Positions 1-7,155 of a stretch of DNA of 10,481 bases are shown piece by piece; position 1 is the first letter of the stretch; the number at the start of each line of letters is the position of its first letter. The translations under genes were made by a program, and so were the position numbers. The notes under the pieces are model-generated. The model saw only the letters and a program-made list of their open reading frames with translations. It did not search any database and was not told the DNA's origin. This DNA is from Chrysochromulina tobinii (taxonomy: Eukaryota; Haptophyta; Prymnesiales; Chrysochromulinaceae). The DNA lies in contig JWZX01001220.1 in NCBI GenBank assembly GCA_001275005.1, positions 1 through 10,481 of the forward strand, read 5' to 3'.

Positions 1-480
1 CGGTTTGTGGCGACGCGTGCGTCCCGGGGTTTGGGTGTGGACTGGCGCGGTTTGGGTGTGGTCTGGCGCGCGCGAGTCGGTGGGTGGGCTGGTTTTGAGG
101 GGGTTCGGTTTGTGCGGTTCGTGTGTCTGTCCCGTGTGTGTCCCGGCTCCCCCCGGTGTCTTTTTACCGGTACTGTACCGACCAGCCACTTCCACACGAA
201 ACACAGGACAGACGGGCGCAGAGTTTGCGAAAGGGTCAGTTGAATCGAGAGTTTGTTATTCATACACTTACCCGGTACACAAGTTTGGGGGAATCTGACA
301 TGATTCTGAATAACTGATTTCGGCCCTATAAATGCATTTCGCAACGGCGCCGGCAGGTGTCGATCATCCCTAGGCACAGGCACGCCCGCTAGGGCGCCCA
401 GCACATTTCTCATTCTCGCGCCATTTCGTTGATTCCAAGGCCGGCCCCGACCGTCACTCGACACTCGGCCCTCTCTGCTC
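1..480. other. gene-free left edge with short repeats
   Basis: I see no supportable coding region here. The left end is GT-rich and contains a 21-bp tandem duplication (29-49 and 50-70, one mismatch). An 8-bp palindrome TACCGGTA lies at 163-170. A TATAAAT box-like word at 327-333 is the only core-promoter-like signal, and no open frame follows it, so I do not call it a promoter. Confidence 0.5.
29..70. repeat. 21-bp tandem duplication
   Basis: Two adjacent 21-bp copies, each beginning GTTTGGGTGTGG and ending CTGGCGCG, differ at one base. This is a minor local duplication with no coding context. Confidence 0.8.
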
Positions 481-498
481 TCAGCCTGGTTTGTTATT

Positions 499-1046
499 GG
501 ATACAAGTCCTGATGTATCGTGATGTATCGTGCATGTATCCTGAAGGTTACACGTATCCTGATGAATCCTAATGTATCTCAAATGTATCTTACATGCTCT
601 GTTACATTCGAAGAGAATACATGTATCCCCTTGCATGTATCTTGACATTTTGCATGTATTTTGACATGTATCCCAATAGGAGTCCAAGATACATTTGGGA
701 TACATGTCAGATACATCAAGATACATGTATCTTGCGCACTTCCTTGGTGTCACCTTTGATACATATCAGGATACATCAAGATACGTGTATCCTATAGACT
801 GTTCATCGCGATACATCAGGATACATGTACACCGAGATACAAAATCACGATACATGTGTCTTGGACGGAATACATGCGGGATACAATCTGAAATGCATAC
901 CTCGAATGTATCCAGAGAGGTACGTATCTGAGATGCAAGATACATACAAGATACATTCGGGATACATGTATCAAACATGTATCTGCAGAGGTGATCAATA
1001 AATCAAGATACATACGGGATACATCTGAGATACATTATGGGATACA
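499..1046. repeat. degenerate GATACA/TGTATC short-word array
   Basis: About 35 copies of a 6-8 bp word (GATACAT or its complement ATGTATC) occur in roughly 550 bp, commonly 10-14 bp apart with variable spacers. On the plus strand the left part (to about 680) is mostly TGTATC and the right part (from about 687) mostly GATACA, so the array as a whole is a loose inverted repeat. Several copies pair head-to-head as palindromes, including the perfect 18-mer CAAGATACATGTATCTTG at 717-734 and GATACATGTATC at 961-972. All frames give low-complexity peptides (RYI, IHQDT and similar), so the short open frames here are by-products of the repeat. Possible roles include a protein-binding array, a minisatellite or the relic of a mobile element; the sequence does not decide. 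Confidence 0.85.
717..734. repeat. 18-bp perfect palindrome within the GATACA array
   Basis: CAAGATACATGTATCTTG is self-complementary over its full length. It is the most complete head-to-head version of the array word and lies close to the point where copy orientation switches. Confidence 0.85.
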
Positions 1047-1109
1047 GAAAAGTTTTTCTTTTGTCTCACCGGACCGTACCTAACGAGGCGGGCGACCATC
1101 GGGCGGCTA

Positions 1110-1136
1110 GAACCCCCCCTTGGCAGGGGGCGGTTC
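1110..1136. repeat. C/G-run hairpin with GAACC...GGTTC ends
   Basis: GAACC (1110-1114) pairs with GGTTC (1132-1136). One C-C mismatch follows, then CCCC (1116-1119) pairs with GGGG (1127-1130), enclosing a loop of about 5 nt. A second, weaker hairpin with similar ends lies about 140 bp downstream. Confidence 0.6.
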
Positions 1137-1248
1137 GTTTGCGACCCCCCTACGTGCCACCCCCACAAGTATAACGGCCTATGCGGTCCGGGGGGTACAT
1201 CAGTGTGATGACACCCGGTGACCCCTTACCTCCCCCCTCCCGACACAT

Positions 1249-1278
1249 CGAACCCCCCTTTTCCGTAGGGGAAGTTCG
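1249..1278. repeat. second C/G-run hairpin with CGAAC...GTTCG ends
   Basis: CGAAC (1249-1253) pairs with GTTCG (1274-1278), and an inner C run can pair with GGGG (1268-1271) with unpaired bases between. It resembles the hairpin at 1110-1136 in its ends and C/G-run core, so the two may be degenerate copies of one element. Confidence 0.45.
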
Positions 1279-1318
1279 GGAGGTTGTGGAAAAACCATCC
1301 ACCCCGGGGAGGATTTTT

Positions 1319-1418
1319 CGATGCGTTTCACGGCCCGCCCCCGGATGGGGGGGCGTCGCGCCGTAGGGCGATGCGTTTCACGGCCCGCCCCCGGGTGGGG
1401 GGGCGTCGCGCCGTTGGG
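1319..1418. repeat. 50-bp tandem duplication carrying a GC hairpin
   Basis: Two adjacent 50-bp copies (1319-1368, 1369-1418) differ at only two positions. Each contains a 7-bp stem, CGCCCCC against GGGGGCG, with a 6-nt loop (1336-1355 in the first copy, 1386-1405 in the second). The near identity implies recent duplication. Its position next to the two similar C/G-run hairpins suggests one hairpin-rich repeat family in this interval. Confidence 0.85.
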
Positions 1419-1420
1419 CG

Positions 1421-2023
1421 ATCGATGGCATTTGTGTGTGTAGTTGAAGAAAGTGGTGTGTGTCAGTCTTGACTTGACTTGTTTTTGCTGGGAGGTTACT
1501 GAGAGGTGTTTTGGAGGGTCAAGCGAGTTGGGAATTCTTCTTTTTCTACTCTATTTCTTTCCTCTTTGTGCGCGACGGCGGTTGATGATGGAAAACAGGC
1601 CATCTGAATGGAGCTCTGGCGTGCGCTGGTGGGGGTCTCTGAGGTGAGTCGCGGAGCAGCGAGCGTCATTGGGAATCTGCTGGCTTTGGCGCGGGCGCTT
1701 CGTATGAGGTCAGCGGTCGTGAGCAGCATGTCAAGATGGGCGAGCAAGGCTCTGGATGCGATTGGTTGGTCGTTTGTTGGTCTATAGCCGGAGGGAGCAG
1801 AGCCCCCACGCAGCATCTTCAAGAAGATGCTCGAGAGCATCCTTGAAGTAGGAACTCGTCGTTGAGGCCGAGCGTGATGGTGACCGCCATTGTGCGAGGG
1901 TCGGGCTGTGAGAGGGGTGGACGCGCGGCGATCCTGTGTAAGGTCTCTTGGACCATAAAAAGCCGTTAGGGCTTTGTGTTCTGGTGTACAGCCTGTACAG
2001 CCATGTAAACCTTATTTGTAGGA
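1421..2023. other. gene-poor stretch with scattered signals
   Basis: No gene can be supported. A minus-strand open frame of 114 codons (1496-1840) shows no domain, and its start lies in a hairpin cluster, so I do not call it. A near-perfect 5' splice-site sequence, GAG followed by GTGAGT, sits at 1641-1649 on the plus strand, with no partner exon I can support. A 9-bp direct repeat TGTACAGCC lies at 1985-1993 and 1994-2002. A pyrimidine-rich run occupies about 1537-1565. Confidence 0.45.
1812..1841. repeat. overlapping, mutually exclusive hairpins
   Basis: AGCATCTTC (1812-1820) is complementary to GAAGATGCT (1823-1831). Part of that second arm, GATGCTC (1826-1832), is also complementary to GAGCATC (1835-1841). 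The middle arm can therefore pair with either neighbour but not both. No gene context explains it. Confidence 0.6.
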
Positions 2024-2029
2024 ATGTCG

Positions 2030-2110
2030 CGCGCGATATTGGTTAATTATGCGAGATTCATACGAGATATTCACCGAGATACAGCCGAGATATGGGAGAT
2101 ACATGCGAGA
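2030..2110. repeat. small GAGATA-type repeat array
   Basis: About seven copies of a GAGAT(A/T)-type word occur 10-12 bp apart, such as GAGATTCATAC, GAGATATTCACC, GAGATACAGCC and GAGATACATGC. The words overlap in sequence with the GATACA array at 499-1046, but all copies have one orientation and spacing is close to one DNA helical turn. This may be an outlying fragment of the same family. Confidence 0.65.
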
Positions 2111-2263
2111 TTTACGCGGGTTGATCTCCTGGTTTATTGGTTGTTTGCTTTGTTTTGCTTTGTTGTGAGAGCATTGATAGACTATCAACCCGGAGGGGGT
2201 GATCTAAGCCGATCGCGTTGACTTGGGGTCGTTTCGATTTAAGTTGGCGCGATCTTTCACTAT

Positions 2264-2286
2264 ACCGGTTTTACCGGTGTACCGGT
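2264..2286. promoter_or_regulatory. triple ACCGGT palindrome cluster upstream of the glycosyltransferase gene
   Basis: The 6-bp palindrome ACCGGT occurs three times (2264-2269, 2273-2278, 2281-2286), mostly preceded by T, at 9- and 8-bp spacing. The cluster lies 54-76 bp upstream of the ATG at 2340. A T-rich stretch (2310-2330) separates it from the start. A related TACCGGTA is at 163-170. Regulatory function is inferred only from position and repetition. Confidence 0.4.
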
Positions 2287-2339
2287 ACCCATTTCGGCTC
2301 CGCAACCCTTTCCTTATCTTTTTATCTTTTCAACGCACG

Positions 2340-3659
2340 ATGCTGTCCCTTTTTGCAGCTTTTGTGAGCACGGAATTGAAGCTCACTGCCAGACCAGGAC
2401 ACTCTTCTAGCCTCGCTGTCGTCGCCCAAGTGAACGACTACAAGTCCTTCGAGCTCGAAAAGTGCCCCCTTGCGCGAGCGTCCCAATTCTTCGCCACGTG
2501 CAATGCACCGTGCAAGGCACATATCGAGCCCGTGTTGTTGACCTACCCAGCCTCCACCGCGACGGGCGTATCGACCATGGAGACCGTGCAAGCTGTGCTG
2601 GCTGCTGCGTGGGCTGCCTACCCCGTCAAGGTGGACCTCTTGCTGCGCACCGGGTGCCATGGCGCTCACGAACTCCAGATTCTGGCGCAGAGCGTGGAAC
2701 TGTTTTGGCCGCGCGGCATCGGCAGTGTCGTGGTCGTGCTGGACGATAGCGACCGGCCCATCGCGCACCACATGGTCCTCAACAACTCACGTCATGACTG
2801 GGTGGTACGCTTCGAGAACGTCTCTTGCATGCCTGGCCGCATCTTCAACCAGATTAGCTATCTGATGGCCGACCATTACTCGACCGCCGACGTCATCGTC
2901 ACCATCGACAGCGACTGCGTGCTGCACTCGCCCGTCACGCCCAGGCTGTTGTTTCGGGATGGCAAGATTCGGATGCCCCATTCGGCCCATTTCCAGCATC
3001 GTATGTGGAAGACGAACATCGAGTTCTTTACTGGCCCTGGCACCTACAAGTTTCATACCATGACGTCGCAGCCCGTCACCTTTCACCGGTCCACACTGAC
3101 CGCCTACAGGGAGTGGTACACAGCCGCCCACAATGGGACGTGCTACCTGGACGGCGTGGTCCATATGTTACACAAAGTCGGACCAATAACAAAGGGGAAG
3201 TATTGCTGGATGTGTCAGCTGGGCACCTTTCTGAACATGACCGGCATCACGGCCGACCTGTATGACCTTGTGAACCTGGACCAACCTACGCCTCACCCGT
3301 ACCAGCGCATGGCTGTGCACGTGCCATATGAGCCATGGGGTGGAAGATTGGATGGGTGTGCGGAAAGCAAAAACATGAGCCTGGCGCACAAACTCGGCTC
3401 CTGCACGGACAAAGAGAGCCTCAAACGTATGGCGACCAGCGAGGTCGCAATGCGCCAGGGCATGTGCCTAGCTCTGGGGGCTTCCGCAGTGCCCGAGTGT
3501 GCCAACATGAGCACGAAGTACGTGCGGGAGCGCATGTTCAATTATGCATCCTATGAATATGTGGCGGACGAGAAAGTTAAGAATGCGACGGTCGACGCGT
3601 TTGTGCAAGAGATCAGACAGTTGATGAGGGAGTTGATGCAGAAAGGTCAGCTCCAGTAA
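2340..3659 (+). CDS. probable secretory-pathway nucleotide-sugar glycosyltransferase
   Basis: A 439-residue protein is read from the first in-frame ATG; the frame is open back to 2208 but without an ATG. A short hydrophobic N terminus (MLSLFAAFVS) could be a weak signal or anchor. The core resembles a GT-A fold: a segment on sustained contact and position (VDLLLRTG, about residues 98-105), a strand plus acidic turn (VVVVLDDSD, about 130-138), and a DSD motif in VTIDSDCVL (190-192), the usual metal and sugar-nucleotide binding site. Later comes a histidine-containing block (QPVTFHRS, about 244-251). Seven N-glycosylation sequons (N148, 160, 265, 299, 345, 389, 415) and many cysteines fit a lumenal or extracellular protein. 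The donor sugar and exact family cannot be told; DUF6492-like transferases are one candidate. The sequence TTTTTGCAG just inside the start (2350-2358) looks like a 3' splice site, so the true N terminus could come from an upstream exon. Base composition is less extreme than in the genes to the right. Confidence 0.65.
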   Translation: MLSLFAAFVSTELKLTARPGHSSSLAVVAQVNDYKSFELEKCPLARASQFFATCNAPCKAHIEPVLLTYPASTATGVSTMETVQAVLAAAWAAYPVKVDLLLRTGCHGAHELQILAQSVELFWPRGIGSVVVVLDDSDRPIAHHMVLNNSRHDWVVRFENVSCMPGRIFNQISYLMADHYSTADVIVTIDSDCVLHSPVTPRLLFRDGKIRMPHSAHFQHRMWKTNIEFFTGPGTYKFHTMTSQPVTFHRSTLTAYREWYTAAHNGTCYLDGVVHMLHKVGPITKGKYCWMCQLGTFLNMTGITADLYDLVNLDQPTPHPYQRMAVHVPYEPWGGRLDGCAESKNMSLAHKLGSCTDKESLKRMATSEVAMRQGMCLALGASAVPECANMSTKYVRERMFNYASYEYVADEKVKNATVDAFVQEIRQLMRELMQKGQLQ

Positions 3660-4308
3660 GCTCCAGAACGCTCCGGTGGATTCAAATGCGGTGCTTGACG
3701 AACCCCACCATCCTCGCTCAAAAATCGGCCAAACCCCGCCGGACTTTGTGCTCCAGAACAAAACAAACTCCCGCTGTGCATACTTAGCATGATACTTAGG
3801 GCGGAGAGGGTTACACTATAGCGGCGAATCAAAGTGAGGGTGTGATTTCAAACTCACATACGGGTACTAAACAGTCGCTTTCGGTTCCGCTATCAAACCT
3901 ACGGTTTATCAGACTGTGCAGGAATCCGAGTTCTTCGGAGAGGTGGGGCACACACGCCAGCGGGGTGGGGCACACGCCAGCGGGGGCGTCCGTGCGTACG
4001 TGGTGCGGCCAAGCGTCGAGCCACGTTTGTTCTGCGTGACCGTGTGTAGGATCCTTCTATGAGGGCTTGCGGCCGTCTGCCGCGTTCGCCGAGATTTGGT
4101 GCACCTGCAGTGATGCAGACATCTGTGTGGTGTTCCTTGTTCGTTTCGGCTTGCATCTTAGTAGAGGTTGTTTCATCGCCGACGCGTTCGTTAGATACAA
4201 GTCAGTAGCGCTGCGACGCCCTGCATCCCGTGTCAGCGCACGGCAGAGAATCGGAACGCCGAACGCGTCGGACGTATTCGGCACCCTCCTTTTGCAACGC
4301 TTGTATAG
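3660..4308. other. convergent intergenic region
   Basis: This stretch lies between the 3' ends of the plus-strand glycosyltransferase gene and the minus-strand RhaM region. I see no gene. It contains an imperfect tandem repeat (3942-3982) and open frames without recognisable features. Both flanking 3' untranslated regions and polyadenylation sites should fall here, but I can point to no specific signal. Confidence 0.5.
3942..3982. repeat. imperfect ~20-bp tandem repeat
   Basis: Two copies of a GGTGGGGCACAC...GCCAGCG unit (3942-3962 and 3964-3982) differ by a two-base AC length change. This is a simple local duplication. Confidence 0.7.
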
Positions 4309-4962
4309 TCACCGCCCTCGACCCCGGCTGATGATGAGCATCGCGCAGCACAGCCCCGCGACGAACGTCGCCGCGAGCATCCGGGGCGAGGTGGGACTTC
4401 CATGTGCCGCTGCCTCGACCTTCGTCGCTTCCAGCCGGTCAGTGCCCAGGTAAAAGTAGTGTTGCAGCTCACATATCTCCTCGAGTGGGCTCAACCCTTT
4501 TGGCGTGTACTTTGCCATCGTGGCCTGCCAGCGAGCGTTGACTTCCGTCGCGTCCATCCGAGCGCACGCGGTCGTAAAGTCCACGTCTGTTTCGAAGTAT
4601 CCGATCGCATAGCCGTCAGGGCGAAAAAAGAGCGAGTAGTTGTGCCAGCCGCAGCTCACAAGAGCCTGCTGCATTTCCGGCCAGACCGCCTCGTGGTCCT
4701 TCAGGTACTGGGGCAGGTTCGACGTGTCAAACTGAAGCTGGAAGCAAATGCGCCGACGACCGGCTGACGTCAGGCCTCCACCACCTGTGAAGGTCTGCGG
4801 CTCGAAAGGACCGACCATCTTTTCAGAGCCGGCCGCGTCGGCCTCGACCGTCACACCCTGCAAGTAGAAGTACACCACTCTTGCCCACCTGTGAAACGAA
4901 AAGGATGCGATTCCGCGACCGCATAAAAGAGGCCCCTCTGACCTACTCGGGGGGAACTGCAT
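4309..4962 (-). CDS. L-rhamnose mutarotase (RhaM)-like domain with C-terminal membrane anchor
   Basis: RhaM enzymes interconvert the alpha and beta anomers of L-rhamnose. In this 217-codon frame the domain spans residues about 71-175. The recognisable family features are KDHEAVWPE (His90 matches the catalytic histidine of HNPIWPE-type motifs), HNYSLFF (Tyr109), ARWQ (Arg144/Trp145) and the end motif CELQHYFYLG. After the domain, about 20 residues lead to a hydrophobic segment (residues 194-211, LAATFVAGLCCAMLII) and a basic end SRGRGR, as in a tail-anchored protein; bacterial RhaM is a soluble protein of about 104 residues without this. The first 70 residues are not part of the domain. The ATG lies 16 bp after the LRR stop codon, very close for two eukaryotic genes. 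CATCCTTTTCGTTTCACAG ending at 4889 reads as a 3' splice site. I favour this being the last exon (4309-4888) of the LRR gene; if separate, its start is uncertain. Confidence 0.8.
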   Translation of the reverse strand: MQFPPSRSEGPLLCGRGIASFSFHRWARVVYFYLQGVTVEADAAGSEKMVGPFEPQTFTGGGGLTSAGRRRICFQLQFDTSNLPQYLKDHEAVWPEMQQALVSCGWHNYSLFFRPDGYAIGYFETDVDFTTACARMDATEVNARWQATMAKYTPKGLSPLEEICELQHYFYLGTDRLEATKVEAAAHGSPTSPRMLAATFVAGLCCAMLIISRGRGR

Positions 4963-4991
4963 CGTTTTTCCTTTGCCCTCATTTCATGTAC
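4889..4991 (-). other. candidate 103-nt intron joining LRR and RhaM coding
   Basis: On the minus strand this segment begins GTACATGA (4991) and ends with the pyrimidine-rich CCTTTTCGTTTCACAG (4889). It contains both the LRR stop codon (4981-4979) and the ATG of the separate RhaM frame (4962-4960). Splicing leaves ACC-AC joined to G-TGG, phase 2 on both sides, so LRR coding (...AETT) runs in frame into WARVVYFYLQ and RhaM. Length and the GTAC start resemble the other candidate introns here. This is a prediction with no transcript support. Confidence 0.5.
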
Positions 4992-5814
4992 GTGGTCTCG
5001 GCCAACGAGCTGCGTGAGTCCGCATCCATAGGGTGCAGCGCAGCGAATGGCAGCCCTCGGATCACAACGGCGCGCGAGTGGCACGCAGCTCTGAGCTCGT
5101 CGCATGCTGGGCAAGCACCTGCATGTACGGGCTGCCCAGGGTTCACTCGCTCTCGAGAGCCCACAGGCCGGACATAGTGGGGGTATGGAGAGTCGACCTC
5201 TCCAACGACGAGCCGCTGCAAGCTGGGCAGGGCGCCTCGGCTCAGGACGCTCGTGAGCGCCGCGAGCCCGTCCGACACTTGATGACCCCGCAGGCTGAGC
5301 TCCTGCAGGCAAGGCGCGCCACCGCTCTCGAGGGCCTCGGCCAGCGCGGCGAACCCCGTGCGCCCAAATGGATTGTACCTGATGAGGGAGGCAATTAAGA
5401 GTCATCAGAGGTCATCAAGAGGCAATCGTGGGCCCAAATGGATTGTACCTGATGAGGGAGGCAATTAAGAGTCATCAGAGGTCATCAAGAGGCAATCGTG
5501 GGCCCGAATGGAGTGTACCTGATGAGGGAGGCAATTAAGAGTCATCAGAGGTCATCAAGAGGCAATCGTGGGTCCGAATGGGTTGTACCCCAAGCTGAGC
5601 GTCTCGAGGGCGGCGAGGGCGGCGGTGCTCGTGGCCCCGCCGGCCGCGTGTCCTAATTTGGTCATAGACCCGCCGGTCGCGCGCCCATGCGAAGGCGCCG
5701 CTCGATGGTAAAGGTCAGCTCGATGGCGGCCGAACGTCGATGTGACGAGACGGGTGCTGGTGCTGGTGCTGGTGCTGGTGCTGGTGCTGGTGCTGGTGCT
5801 GGTGCTGCTACTCG

Positions 5815-5847
<33 letters not shown>

Positions 5848-7124
5848 CCGACCAAGTTCGGGATGGCACGTATTCAGCACTGCCGGTCCGCTGCAGCGCG
5901 CGTGCGATGGCGCTCAGGCCGTGATCGCCGAGCGAATTGCTCGAGAGGTTGATCGCCGTTAGCCGATGCAGCGCACCGGACGACACAGCGCGAGCCAACC
6001 AGAGAAATGCGCCCTCATTCAGGCGGTTGCCGCTCAGGTTGAGCTTTCGAAGATTCTCGAGCGCGCCGCTCGCAAGCAGCCCCGCGAGGAGAGGCATCTG
6101 GGACGAGCCCGGCCGGCAACTCCCGAGAGTGGCGGCATGCCGCTGGATCAGGACGCTATCTGCATGGCCCACGCCATCTGCGTTGCCCAAGTACAGGTCG
6201 GGCAGGCCTCGGGCACCACTCCCTCTGCCTGGGGCGCTCCATCTGTGCTGGTTACCCAAGTTGAAGGCAGATGCCCCCGGTGCAAGGCGCGTGACGAAGC
6301 GCGCGCTGAGCAGCGTCAGTGCAAAGCGTGCCTCGTCGCTCGCGACGCCGGCGAGGACGTCAGGCAGCTGAAGCAAGCCGCCACGCGCGGCGACAGCACG
6401 GAGCGGGGCAAGCTCCAGACCCGCGCACGCGCCTGGCACGCGCGCCACCATCTTCCACTGCACCAGTACAAGCTGGGTGCGCGTCGCGAGCATAGATGCA
6501 AGGCGCGAGGTAGATTGAGAGAAGCCTTCATCAACCCTGCGCAGGTGCTTCTTGAGCTCCTTCACGGCACGCCCGGCGCCGCTGGAGGCAAGCAGGCTCG
6601 GGCTCATCTGCACCCCCTCGAGGGTCCACATCGCTTGGAGCACTGCGGTCTGCACCGACTCACAAAAGGGCAGTGGCGCCTTTCCAGCCTCGCGGATGCA
6701 ATGGACGTGTGCAGCCACCATGTCGGCTGCAATGGTCGGAGGTTTGGTGAGAAGGTAGATCTCCGTCAGTCCATGGAGCCTGCATGCGAGCGCCCCGAGG
6801 CGCCGAAGTGCTGTACTCGGCACATTGCCTAACGAGAGCGTGACATGCGCTTGCGCGCACAACCAGCGGCGGACCGTGAGGCTGATCGGCCGGCACGTGC
6901 AGCAGAGCGCTGCCACCGGCTCGAGCGAGGCGCCAGCGCAATGCTCCACAACGAGGAGCAGCAGAGGGTGCGAACCACTCTCGTCAACTACGTTGAGGAG
7001 AGGACGCATATGCGGCTTCGCCACAAAGACAGCTTCTCGGTGGCTTCTGTGAACGCGCTGACTCTTTTTCGTGAACTCCCACAACGCGGACAGAGTCGGG
7101 CCGCCACCGCCCTCTCGGCCACCT

Positions 7125-7155
<31 letters not shown>

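Noticed and set aside
327-333. TATA box as a core promoter
   Set aside because: No supportable coding region follows within a reasonable distance.
481-1013. Several open frames of 65-90 codons in the GATACA array
   Set aside because: They occur on both strands, consist of the same low-complexity peptides forced by the repeat, and mostly overlap each other.
499-1046. CRISPR-like array
   Set aside because: The repeated word is only 6-8 bp, spacing is irregular, orientation changes, and there are no spacers of constant length or cas genes.
1641-1649. Consensus 5' splice site joined to the 3' site ending at 2358 as an upstream exon for the glycosyltransferase
   Set aside because: The open frame I tested before it ends in a different phase from the 3' side, and a 715-nt intron would be far longer than the others here. 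Kept only as a transcript test.
1496-1840. 114-codon minus-strand open frame
   Set aside because: No recognisable domain, start codon inside a hairpin cluster, and no supporting codon pattern. It could be a decayed gene fragment, but I cannot show it.
4851-5405. 184-codon minus-strand frame across LRR exon 2
   Set aside because: It is in the wrong register: the LRR pattern and the splice-restored frame lie in another frame of the same strand.
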